Shown here one piece after another: positions 42,546-52,257 of a stretch of DNA of 64,000 nt; the stretch's first letter is position 1; every line of letters begins with the position of its first letter. The notes below the pieces were generated by a model. It was not told the DNA's origin. It ran no database searches and worked only from the letters and a program-made list of their open reading frames with translations. The DNA comes from Gnetum montanum (taxonomy: Eukaryota; Streptophyta; Gnetopsida; Gnetales; Gnetaceae): contig MNCI01013583.1 of assembly GCA_015680685.1 (NCBI GenBank), forward strand, positions 666,604 through 730,603, given 5' to 3'. Both the position numbers and the translations under genes were made by a program.

Positions 42546-44887
42546 GATGGCACCAAAAGGAAAGCACACGCAGGAAGCAGAACCATCTCAACCAAGGGAG
42601 AAATGACCTAGAATGGGAAGGGGCCAAGAACAGGCACAAGAAAAACTACTTGTAACCCATGCCATAGGTCCTCTTAGGGAAGAGGCCAAGGTGGAATCTA
42701 TTTGATAGATTTTAGAACTAGCAGTAGCAAGAGAACACTCCCATCAAGATGATGCACTAACACAAGTAGCAAATCTTGAGGTGACCTTGATAGAAGCTTG
42801 CTTGAATCAGATTAGATTGAGGGAGGTCCAAAAAACTATGCTCTAGGAGTTAAACATTGGCCCTTTCCTGAAGAAAGCAGAAAAAGAAGTGCAAGACCAA
42901 CTAAAGACCTCTCTCATGTGGCCAATCATCACTTCCATTGGGGATTGGTACATGGGAGAGATATATTTGTTCTGGAACAATAGGCAGCTCAGATTAATAG
43001 TGAAAATCAAGGACATCTTAGTGTCCTACTTGATGCACGTAATTGTTGAAGTGCTCAGGTTGCCAGAGATAGGGGAAAGTCTTGCTGAGATTCCAATGTA
43101 GGTAGATCCCAACATCAAGAAAGAATGGGTGCAATAGTGCTATGGTGCTATGCTGAGTTTGTCATGTTTACATCGGCAGAGAGAATCTACTACAAGATTG
43201 TGGCCTTTCATCTCAATCCTATGGTGAGGCCAAGCAAAATCACCACCTTCTCTACTCAAGCATACACTGCTCTAAGTGGGAGATTCCTTGTCAACCTTCC
43301 ACAGTTGATCTATTTAGAGATGGAAAAGCAATTTAAAGAAAATGAATATGGAAGGAAGGCACTCCCCTTCCCATGCCTCATCAAAAAACTTTGTCGAAGG
43401 AGAGGAATAGTTCATTACACTAATGACATTATCAAGAATGTTTCAACCTCCAACTAGGTAGAAATGATGAAAAACAAGATGCTTGCAATGATTATCTAAG
43501 AAGAGAAGTAGCAACCACCACCTCCTCTTGCCACTTAAACAACTATGCTAGACATCGTTGTAATTGCCCAATAGTTGCACGAATACCAAGAATGGCTCTT
43601 GAGTGAACAATAGTAATGAGCAAGCATGAGTGGTGAGGACCCATCCATGTACAAATCAGTAATGAATCACCTCAATGAGGTGGCCTAAATAATTAGCTTG
43701 ATGGGTGGAGGTAGATCTATTTTCTCAGCCCAAAGAATGCAATTGCCTGTGAGATCAAATCTGAGCATCAAAGAGGTCACAACATCTATCATAGAATAAT
43801 AGTTACTCCTAGAAGTTTCTGGAAACACTGCACCTTCTCAATGCACATGGAGAAGGGTGAGGAGGCAACAGTATTGGTGATGTAGCACCAAGAATAAGAG
43901 ACTACAACAGAAGTGGTTGTTGATTGGATTGCCAAAATGCTCAAGGTACCTACGGCACCAGTACTAGATGTCACTGCACTCAAGGATGTGCAGATGTCTG
44001 TAGGAACCATAAGTAGAAAAATAAATGTAGCGTAGTATGAAGAACTGTAGGACTAACTAGTGAGAATCAGGTAATCTCTTTTAGATGTCTTTGATCTTTT
44101 GGACAATATTACTATAACCCAGTTGAAGTTGCTTAAGGCAAGGGGCGAGAACATCATCTTGGAGGGGCAACTTGAAATAACCAAGGAATTGAATGAATAC
44201 TTGGTTACTAAAGTTACCAAATTAAAAGCCTAGATTGCTGACCTTGCATTGCTCAACCTGACATTGACAAGGGATGAAGCTATGGAATAACTTCACACTA
44301 AACTAAAAGGGGTTGAGGGTGCAATGGAGATGGCGGTATTCTATCGATCCTTGGCAAAGGTCACATAACACAAGATTTAGAAGGCCTTGGATCAGACTTG
44401 CTAGGAGAATGTACAGTTAACTGTAGAGAACCATCACCTATAGAACGTTGATGCATACAAACAACAATTAATAAACTTCATCTATTAACAATAAGAGCAA
44501 CTAGCCAAAGTAAACATAGAACTGAGAAGATTGGTAGTAGAAAATAGAAATCTCTCCATTGAAGAGGTCTACGCCTTTTGCCAAAAAACTGCAATCTAGG
44601 TAGTCACCTATAAATTAGAGGCTCTCAAATTTGAGAGAGTTAAGGACCATTACAAAGAACAAGTTAGTCTACAAAAGGATGTAAATGAAAAACACATCCA
44701 ATTAGTAAAGACAAAAGTGAATGAAATCCTCTAACAACTCCAACAAGGAAAAAATTGTGGCAACCCATCATTGATGGGAGAGACGTGTACAACAAAGTGG
44801 AAATTTGTATGAAGGATGAAACACCACTAATTTTGGCCTAGCACTTTCAGACAAGAATCAAGCTAAGTCATGCTACTGCCCAACATG
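42546..44887 (+). pseudogene. Env-position ORF of element C, 5' part
   Basis: Starts MAPKGKHTQEAEPSQPRE at 42546. Residues around 43200-43440 (FHLNPMVRPSKITTFSTQAY, GRFLVNLPQLIYLEM, ALPFPCLIKKLCRRRGI) resemble the putative plant transposon protein domain found in ORFs of Athila-related elements. From about 44080 the sequence is a long coiled coil (AKGENIILEGQLEITKELNE, VNIELRRLVVENRNLSIEEV). It may act in a structural or envelope-like role, but the function of such ORFs is not settled. A frameshift near 43130 and many TAG/TAA codons at Gln positions disrupt it. A GC-rich insertion splits it at 44887. Confidence 0.65.
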
Positions 44888-45243
44888 AGTACAACGTGAC
44901 CAAACTTGGAGGCCTTCGAAACAGCCCCCGATGGTCCATGATTCAACAGGCAAGGTCCCCTCGGGGCCCACAGGCGAATGCACCAACTTCCAGCATCCAG
45001 AATCAAAAGTTTCAGGTTCAAAATGTTTGGTTTTGGCTAAGTACACTTTGGTTACTTTTTCAAACGCTGCACAGCGTAAGGATCAGCGTCACCAACTTTT
45101 GGAGCCCCAAAATTGAGTTCAAACAAGCCAAAATCAAGCACAAGGACCCCCCATGACCTTCACCAAGGCCCCCAGCAGCTCCCAGCCTCCAGAAAATCAA
45201 GATTAGGGCCTCAAATATGCCATTCTGACTTAGTGACGCTGGG

Positions 45244-45843
45244 NNNNNNNNNNNNNNNNNNNNNNNNNNNNNNNNNNNNNNNNNNNNNNNNNNNNNNNNN
45301 NNNNNNNNNNNNNNNNNNNNNNNNNNNNNNNNNNNNNNNNNNNNNNNNNNNNNNNNNNNNNNNNNNNNNNNNNNNNNNNNNNNNNNNNNNNNNNNNNNNN
45401 NNNNNNNNNNNNNNNNNNNNNNNNNNNNNNNNNNNNNNNNNNNNNNNNNNNNNNNNNNNNNNNNNNNNNNNNNNNNNNNNNNNNNNNNNNNNNNNNNNNN
45501 NNNNNNNNNNNNNNNNNNNNNNNNNNNNNNNNNNNNNNNNNNNNNNNNNNNNNNNNNNNNNNNNNNNNNNNNNNNNNNNNNNNNNNNNNNNNNNNNNNNN
45601 NNNNNNNNNNNNNNNNNNNNNNNNNNNNNNNNNNNNNNNNNNNNNNNNNNNNNNNNNNNNNNNNNNNNNNNNNNNNNNNNNNNNNNNNNNNNNNNNNNNN
45701 NNNNNNNNNNNNNNNNNNNNNNNNNNNNNNNNNNNNNNNNNNNNNNNNNNNNNNNNNNNNNNNNNNNNNNNNNNNNNNNNNNNNNNNNNNNNNNNNNNNN
45801 NNNNNNNNNNNNNNNNNNNNNNNNNNNNNNNNNNNNNNNNNNN
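45244..45843. other. Assembly gap of 600 N
   Basis: A run of N, probably sized by estimate. Sequence on both sides belongs to the same GC-rich insertion. Confidence 0.95.
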
Positions 45844-46078
45844 NCTTTACAAATATAACTTTGTTTATGCTTTATTCATAACTCAGTACGCTTTATTTAC
45901 ATTTTTTATCATTGTTTACATTCCGTTTACATCCCATTTACGATAACCCCAGTGCTAGCCATAGCTTACGCTCGGGGAAGTCCTTGGTTGATTTGTGTGC
46001 AAACCATCCAAGGCACTCTGCCATCGTTTACTTTTCCAGCTTGCCCTCGGGCGAAGGCAGGGTCAACTGTGGCTGGCC

Positions 46079-46201
46079 GACGATCTCTCGGTGTCTGTTT
46101 CCTTTCCAGCCTTACACCGATGATATCTCGNCGATGTTTGTTTCCTTTCCAGCCTTACACCGATGATATCTCGGTGTCTGTTTCCTTTCTAGCCTTACAC
46201 C
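46079..46201. repeat. Tandem repeat, three units of 40 bp
   Basis: Units GATGATATCTCGGTGTCTGT then TTCCTTTCCAGCCTTACACC start at 46079, 46119 and 46162. The middle unit carries the single N at 46131 with two extra bases, so true unit number may have been collapsed in assembly. Confidence 0.75.
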
Positions 46202-46221
46202 GACGATTTAGGTCAGTACAA

Positions 46222-46800
46222 AGGAGTTGCAAATTGAGGAGATGATGGAATACATGTAGCTCGCCAATCTCTGTTATGTGAATCTAGCCATGTTGATTAC
46301 TAGATGTCATAGTCAAAACTTGAGAAATAGGTGGCCAGCTCATACTTGTTGTACGAGGCTAAGTTCAAGCATCACAAAGACACTAAGCAAAAGCTTGTGA
46401 TGGCAAACACTAAACTTGAAGTTCTTAAGGCACAATTCACTAATCAATGATCAATTGCTGAAAACTTGGCCAAGAGGAAGAATTAGAATGTAGTTAGAGA
46501 ATTTAATATCAAACATAAATAGTTCATTAACTAGTTTATCAACATGAGGGAGATGTTCCTAGTAATGCCCTATTCGTGGGATGTCCCCATTCCAACCCAC
46601 ATTGGTGATGTCACATGGACTGTGAATGATCCCTAGAGTAAGGAGGAGAAGATGAAGGCATTACTAGATGTCTTCACCTTCCACTAGAGATTGCAACCAC
46701 AACAGGATACCCATAGCTACCTCAACTACTGCATGTGTTCAAAATCAATGAAGCTCCTTTAGAACCTTAGGAGCCTCCATTGCCTAAGACTGTCTAATCT
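46222..46800 (+). pseudogene. Env-position ORF of element C, 3' part
   Basis: Continues the charged helical sequence (ELQIEEMMEYM, MANTKLEVLKAQFTNQ, SIAENLAKRKN) and ends with a more folded-looking stretch (SWDVPIPTHIGDVTWTVNDP, SKEEKMKALLDVFTFH). Internal stops are mostly at Gln positions. Confidence 0.5.
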
Positions 46801-47014
46801 TCTCCACTATCTTCATGCCATTAGAGGATGTGCTTTCCAATTTTGTGTAGTCATGTTATGTATTCAATTTTGTGTCATGAACACCACAATTTTGTAATTT
46901 TTTGATTTGTACACATGGGTGCTCAGTTTTGTCAAGTTAGTTTGTTTTGTTAAGAGTTTGTCAATAATCCCATACCTTCCCAATTTTGTAAGGGAACTTG
47001 AGTTTAAGTTTTCA

Positions 47015-47030
47015 TTCAGTCATGGGGGTA
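47015..47030 (+). other. Element C 3' polypurine tract
   Basis: TTCAGTCATGGGGGTA directly precedes the LTR start TGATGAGTGTC. Confidence 0.7.
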
Positions 47031-47125
47031 TGATGAGTGTCAAAGTGTCATGTTGATTGGCCCCCGTTGACACAAACTTGTCAACAGGCCCCAGTTCATG
47101 GGGCCCCATTTATGTGGTGTTATTT

Positions 47126-47222
47126 GCTACATCTATGGGGCCTTGTTGATGTAGCATTTGCTATATCTGTGGGGCCCCATTGATGTAGCATTTGCTACAT
47201 CTATGGGGCCCCATCGATGCAG
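47126..47222 (+). repeat. 34 bp near-palindromic U3 repeats
   Basis: Three units of TTTGCTACATCTATGGGGCC then CCATTGATGTAGCA. Within 47195-47222 the two 14-base arms pair at 12 positions. Confidence 0.75.
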
Positions 47223-47237
47223 TCTTGTAATAAAAAC

Positions 47238-47245
47238 TATAAATA
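47238..47245 (+). promoter_or_regulatory. Element C LTR TATA box
   Basis: TATAAATA in AACTATAAATACAAGCTC; the element D LTR has CCTATAAATACAAGCCC at the same place. Confidence 0.65.
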
Positions 47246-48189
47246 CAAGCTCATAGCCATGTTTATGGGGCATCAAGTCATAGTAGTACCAGAGCTCTTA
47301 TAGTTTGTCCATTTGAAAGTTAGAATATTTCTCTGAGTGCTCATAGTAGGAGTCAAAAAGTGTATGGGTATTTATTTGAGCACTATTGTACCTAAACCAC
47401 ATCAGTGTGCATAACAATAAAGGTGAGCCTTTTGATCAAACCTTGTAGCATTTAGAATAGATTGATGATTTATTTATGCATTTATTGTTTTCATTAATTA
47501 TGCTATTAATTAAGCTAGATTAGAATTTAAGCAATTAGTTAATTAATTAAGCTAAATAAATTAAACACATAAGTACAACCGCTTTGAGTGTAAATATGTA
47601 TTTGCTTGGTAATCCCAGCAGTGTTATTGCTTGGTGCACCTAGTAGCATAGCACTTGGTAACCTAGCAATAGGTACATGGGTTCAGGACGTGTATAGAAA
47701 GTGGGACCAAATACTTATGTTAGGACTAGTTAGAGATTAGTTAGTTAGTTAAAGTAAATTAGTTGTTAAATTACTTCAACTCTCTACTTTAAGCACTAAA
47801 GAACATAAAACAAAAAATAATAAAAATCATATGCCTCGATTACACTTAGCCATACCATGTGCATCACAAGTGTAATTGGGAAGACAACAAACAACCATTA
47901 GGGCAAGGTTCACTTCCTAGAGAACTAGTGCATCGGAAACTATAGAGTTTATATAGTTTGACTAGATCACACATGAAGGCTTTGTGATTCGTATGGTTGG
48001 ACATAGGGGTACCTCAACTACTCATCACTTACCTTGCACATGCTAGTTCCAAGCCTAGATACAAAAGAAGAAGGGTTAGCATTAGGTGGTAACTAGCTAT
48101 AAAACCTTGTAAAATTTCATGGATGGGTTTCTTTTTTAGATTTTTGAGATGCTAGGGCATTCCCTAGATGCAATGTGCAATAGTCACAT

Positions 48190-48322
48190 GATTGAAGATG
48201 ATTTTAAGAAACTCCAAACGAATAAAGATCTAGCTCTTCATAGAGGCAAATGATGAAAAAGAACTCATGTATTTAATACTATTTTATTGGGACAAGATTA
48301 GGATGATAATGATGATGATTCT
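48190..48322 (+). mobile_element. RTE-type LINE 3' end
   Basis: Encodes EDDFKKLQTNKDLAL, matching the end of RTE ORF2 as also seen at 59880-60480, then an untranslated stretch with TATTGGGACAAGATTAGGAT and a GATGATAATGATGATGATT tail. Trinucleotide tails of this kind are known for plant RTE LINEs. The copy is truncated at its 5' side. Confidence 0.7.
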
Positions 48323-48339
48323 TACCTTGCTCATTCTTG

Positions 48340-48970
48340 CATAATTTGACTTGAGAGCTTATGGGAATGGAATCTTCTTTGGCATTCTCCACACCATAAT
48401 TCTTAAGAATCTTCTTGGCATATTTTCTTGAAAAGTTAAAATGCCATTCTTTCTTTGAGGAATTTAGAGTTCGAAGAAGAAAGTTAATTCATAAATGAGG
48501 CTTATTTTCAATTCAAGTTGCATGATTTCTTCAAATTTCTTACACAATAAGGAATTAGTGTGACTAAAAATAATATCATCAACATGAATTTAAACTATCA
48601 AAATATCCTTATCATGTTTTAAAATAACAAGAGTAGAGTTAGAAGAATATCTTACAAAGTCATTTTGTATCAAATGTTTTGATAACCTTTAATACCAAGT
48701 CCTAGTGGCTTGCTTGAGTCTATATAATTTCTTTTTTAGTTTGAATACATGATCTATTTGGTAATGGTCTTGAAAGCTTGATGGTTATGATAGGTAAAGC
48801 TCTTCTTGAATTATTTCATAGAGAAGAGTACTTTTCACATCTATTTGTAGAAGTATGTAAACTATAGAAACGTGATAAGGTCAACTAAACTATGCTAAAG
48901 CTTTCATGAAGATCGAGAAGTTAGAAGGGGAGTTGAATAATCTCCACTAATTAAAACAAAAATTGCACTT
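48340..48970 (-). pseudogene. Ty1/copia reverse transcriptase fragment
   Basis: On the minus strand: LQIDVKSTLLYEIIQEELYL, FKLKKKLYRLKQATRTWY, RLSKHLIQNDFVRYSSNSTL, then IHVDDIIFSHTNSLLCKKFE (catalytic Asp pair at 48572-48589) and ELTFFFEL. These correspond to the copia motifs DVKSAFLNG, LKKALYGLKQAPRAWY and YVDDIIFG. Several stops are present. It is flanked by the RTE tail and by unassigned sequence. Confidence 0.85.
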
Positions 48971-50019
48971 ATATATATGTGATTTTCCAACTTGGATACT
49001 TCCACACTCAAAGGGTAGAATCCTTGCATACCTCCAAACTATGTTTCTTCCAACATGTGATTTGAAGAACACCACAACCTTTACATAGTGTGAGATTCAT
49101 AAGGGATGCTATCACATAGAAACACACCTAACCCTTTAAGGTTCGAACAAGCTCAAAATATGGTTTCAAGGATCCCATAACTTGTATAATAACTTGATCT
49201 TTGCATGGGGTGTTTTCTCTCAAGAAACACCCCCAACCCTACAAGGTCCCAATAAGCTCAATAGATTCCTTCCCCCAAGAAGCACATCAACCCATAGGGA
49301 TTACAAAGGAAGAAAAGAAAGATCAAGGAGAGAATGTACTCAAATTACAAATTTCTTGCTTTGAACCTCTCAATAATTACAATACCAAACTTACAATAGA
49401 TAGATAATTAAAAAACAAATTGATTCACAAGATGTGCACAATGAAGGAAATATTTGTATGAATAGTGCTTGTCCTTCTCATGAAGACAGGTGTGTTTCCA
49501 AATATCCTAAGTTAATATTCTTTTTAAGAATGTGTTAATAATAATAATAATAATACATAATGTCTCAAGAATTTCTTTGTAGTATGAAGATCCTAAAAGT
49601 CTTATGAGGAGAATAACAATTAGTATCAATCTCTCTACAATAGATGTTTCAAAAGATGGGTCATATATGTAGGGGGAGTCTTAAGTGATTCTCTCAAAGA
49701 TATGATATCATAATTGCTAAGCTTTCTATCTCTAGCACCTATATCAAACAACAAGCAAGGAAGAGCATATTCATTTGGTAAAGAAAAAGTGGACATTTAT
49801 TTATCAATCTTTATCTAAAGATGGTCTTTATTGATGAAAGATCTTGAACTTTATGTGTTATATAAACCTACTTGTGAGCACTATGTTCAGGATTTAATGG
49901 TTCATGCCTAACCTATTGTATGTTTAGAATGTATCATTTTAAGTGACTAAGATCCTTTTTTGCAAATATATATATATAGAGTCACCTTTTTTTATCATAT
50001 ATTAGTTTATGAATTTTCT
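48971..50019. other. Unassigned transposon-derived DNA
   Basis: No clear motif apart from a (TAA)n microsatellite at 49532-49556. Two short overlapping frames near 49182-49407 are not protein-like. The region may be the remainder of a copia element. Confidence 0.35.
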
Positions 50020-50588
50020 AGATGATTGGTTGTGATATTCTGATATATTTTGACTTTTTCTAGCATGATAAGATGTATTGCTTAAACATTAAATATGCAT
50101 GTTTTTATTCATCTTGGAATTTCTCTCAGATTATTAGAAGAATATTGGTTTAGAAATAGGTTACTTACTCTAAAATATCTTTTGAATAGCTTGAATCAAG
50201 TATGTTTCTTGTTGTTGTGGATAGATGAAGGGCCACTTTTGATAAACACTCATTTTACTTCATTAGCCCTATGAAATTAATAAGAAGTGTACTCTTCATA
50301 TGGTTCCCTTGCAAAATGTTTTGTTGTTATGCACAATTATATTATGAAACATTTTTACAAGTGTTTGGATGAATTCTTTTGGCTACTAACCATCAAAGGG
50401 GAGAGTTTTGTGCTTGTTATGCAACAGTTCTCCATAACTATATGTTTTTGTTCTAAAATGATATATCTTTAAGATACAAGTGTATATACTTCATCCTTTT
50501 TGGTCATGTCCAAAAAAGGGGAGAAGTAACTTATGTATTATGATATTGTGATAATGACTCACCTATTTTCTTAAGTTTTAGACATTAC

Positions 50589-50606
50589 CAAAAAGGGGGA
50601 GATTAT
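50589..50606 (+). other. Copia-type 3' polypurine tract
   Basis: CCAAAAAGGGGGAGATTAT immediately before TGGTCTTTTGG, the likely LTR start. Confidence 0.6.
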
Positions 50607-50800
50607 TGGTCTTTTGGTATGTCAAAATGTTAAGGAAAATGAAGTATAAGGATGTTTGTATGGTTTTTGTGTTTACAGGAGCAAGAGAAAAGGACTCAAG
50701 GACTCACAAGTAGATTTGGGATCACAAGGACTCAAGGGAGCACGGATGAATACAAAGAATTCAAGAAAAACATGTCTATTTTTGTTGAGGTTCGTTCCTA

Positions 50801-50928
50801 GATGTTTTGGCATGTCTTAGAGTGTTTTTGGCTCATTTTAATGAGTCTAGAAGGTTATAAGGTCTACGGGGACTTGTTTGGAGGCATTCGGAGGCTCCCA
50901 GCATCAAAACAAGCAATTTCATTTTTGG
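50801..50928 (+). repeat. LTR module shared by three element families, copia-side copy
   Basis: Conserved words: TTTTGGCATGTCTTAGAGTG, TTTTAATGAGTCTAGAAGG, GGGGACTTGTTTGGAGGCAT, GGAGGCTCCCAGCATCAAAA. Matching copies are at 53424-53531 and, inverted, 25127-25240. In all three an array of GACGTC-like motifs follows. Confidence 0.7.
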
Positions 50929-50940
50929 CCCATATAGAAG

Positions 50941-51212
50941 AGACGTCTTTCCCATACCAAAGACGTCTTTCTAGTAGGTAGCATAAGCAAAGACATCTTT
51001 GTAAAATAGCATATGTCTTTCATTAGGCAAAAACGTCTTTCCTCAAACAAAGATGTCTTCACAGAATACAGGCCATTTGTAGAAAGACATCATTCTCCAA
51101 TCAAAGACATCTTCTAGAATGGAGATTTTAGAGAAATGTCTTTCCCAGATAAAGTTGTCTTCCCAAAATTGAAGGCAAAGATAGAAAGATGTCTCAAGCA
51201 CCAGAAGATGTC
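50941..51212 (+). repeat. Phased AGACGTCTTT motif array
   Basis: Twelve motif copies start at 50941, 50961, 50991, 51011, 51031, 51051, 51085, 51105, 51134, 51153, 51187 and 51206. Steps are mostly 19-20 bp, others about 30 or 34. Three copies keep the CpG (ACGTCTTT at 50941, 50961, 51031); the rest read ATGTC, ACATC or similar. Confidence 0.75.
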
Positions 51213-51539
51213 TTCCATGACCGTTAGTGACTATTATCTAGTCATTACATGAGTCCCAAAATGGATTTAGAAACATGGTAGCTATAAGAAGACACCATAT
51301 GCACTATGAAATGTGCAAGCTTGTGTACAATCATTGTCAAATCATTTGTTTATCATTGTAATCTTTGTTTCTCTTCATTGTATCATCATTTGTTCATTGT
51401 AAAGTGTGTTGTACCTCAATGTACAAGGATTAGCAAACTGAGTTGCATTTATCCCTTGTAATTGTTCTTTCCTGTTTCCCTATGGGGTTGATGTGCTTCT
51501 TGCAGGAAGACATCTTGCTTGAGCTTGTTGGAATCATGT

Positions 51540-51750
51540 GGGATTGAGTTGTTGGTGTTGCGGTACAACACTCTAGTGCAAAGCTTAAGATTGTAAAGGT
51601 TGTGGAAGCCTTAAAACCACATTTTCAAGCCTAAATGGACCTTGTGGGGTTGAGTGATTGGTGATGTGGTACAACACTTCAAAGTAGGGCTTGAAGATTG
51701 TACAGGATGTGGACCTCTCAACCACATTTTGAGAGCAACAAAGTTCAAAG
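51540..51750 (+). repeat. Diverged 107 bp tandem duplication
   Basis: GGGATTGAGTTGTTGGTGTT (51540) and GGGTTGAGTGATTGGTGATG (51647) begin two units sharing CGGTACAACACT-like and GATTGTAAAGGTTGTGGA-like words. Confidence 0.6.
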
Positions 51751-52257
51751 GTGTGCTTGTGATCTACCCTCCGAGTGTGGACTAGCCAAGTTGGGGAACC
51801 ACATTTAAGTTCAATGATCCATAGAAAGATCTAATGAATTAGAGATCAATGAAAAAAGGAGTTCTAAGCATCTCTTATTGAGAAAAGAAGTGTTCAATAC
51901 TCAAATATTTCCAAAAAGAGAACCGAGAGTTCATCAAAGGGACCAAGAGATCTTCAAAGTCCAAGATGGTATATGTTGTTGATCAAAAAAGAGTTTCTAC
52001 CTCATGAATCATGGAATGTGAAGAATCAAAGCCAAAGAAGTGGCAAAGATCAAGGGACTTTTTCAAGAAATATCAAAGGTATCATTAGAAAATATGATAC
52101 TAATTCATTTTATAATTGTTCTATACCTTGTGGCAAGGGAAAGAAGATTCTAAGTCAAGTTGAGGCCATCTCATGGGAGAGAGGTTAGTCTTCTAGCCAT
52201 GGTATGTGAAAAAATGATTCCTTTGATGATGTTTTTGATGAATCTAATGTTAAAGCC

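Larger units (their letters stand above)
44895..46214. mobile_element. GC-rich insertion in the element C ORF, with assembly gap
   Basis: Composition changes sharply to GC-rich at both ends. AGTACAA occurs at 44888-44894 and 46215-46221, a possible 7 bp target duplication. ORF coiled-coil sequence resumes to the right. The unknown bases 45244-45843 fill the middle. A 40 bp repeat sits at 46079-46201. The class of element is not determined, and LTR-like or DNA-transposon origin are both possible. Confidence 0.5.
36845..48027 (+). mobile_element. Element C: Athila-like retrotransposon with pol and env-position ORF
   Basis: Plus strand: protease, reverse transcriptase, RNase H, integrase, internal polypurine motif, a 2 kb linker, a long ORF with a coiled coil, the 3' polypurine tract and a 3' LTR. 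The 5' LTR, primer site and gag are missing, since the element is cut just before its protease at 36845 by the junction with copia sequence. Another GC-rich insertion (44895-46214) splits the long ORF. It is the most complete pol region of this family in the window and serves as reference for elements A, B and B2. Confidence 0.85.
47031..48027 (+). repeat. Element C 3' LTR
   Basis: A 997 bp LTR from TGATGAGTGTCAAAG to CAACTACTCATCA. U3 holds three 34 bp units around GGGGCCCC (47126, 47160, 47194), each forming a near-palindrome, followed by a TATA box at 47238-47245. The R/U5 side has the CTTGGTAATCCCAGCAGTG-type segment also found in the solo LTR at 5318. The right end joins an RTE fragment. 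Confidence 0.85.
50020..51950 (+). mobile_element. 3' end of a SIRE-like copia element with 3' LTR
   Basis: Two copies of a polypurine motif, CCAAAAAAGGGGAGAAG (50511) and CCAAAAAGGGGGAGATTA (50589), lead into LTR-like sequence from 50607. The AAAGGGGGAGATT motif before the 3' LTR is typical of SIRE/Maximus copia elements. The LTR carries the shared module (50801-50928) and motif array (50941-51212). Its right end is unclear; a 107 bp diverged tandem duplication lies at 51540-51750. No pol motif is recognised in this stretch. Confidence 0.5.

Noticed and set aside
45113-45946. 277-codon frame across the assembly gap
   Set aside because: Most of it is unknown bases, so the open frame is an artefact.
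47161-47222. GGGGCCCC repeats considered as a CRISPR-like or satellite array
   Set aside because: They lie inside a defined LTR with only three units, and are better seen as a U3 repeat; CRISPR arrays are not expected in plant nuclear DNA.
49532-49556. (TAA)n tract considered as a LINE tail
   Set aside because: No LINE coding sequence or target duplication lies next to it; treated as a microsatellite.
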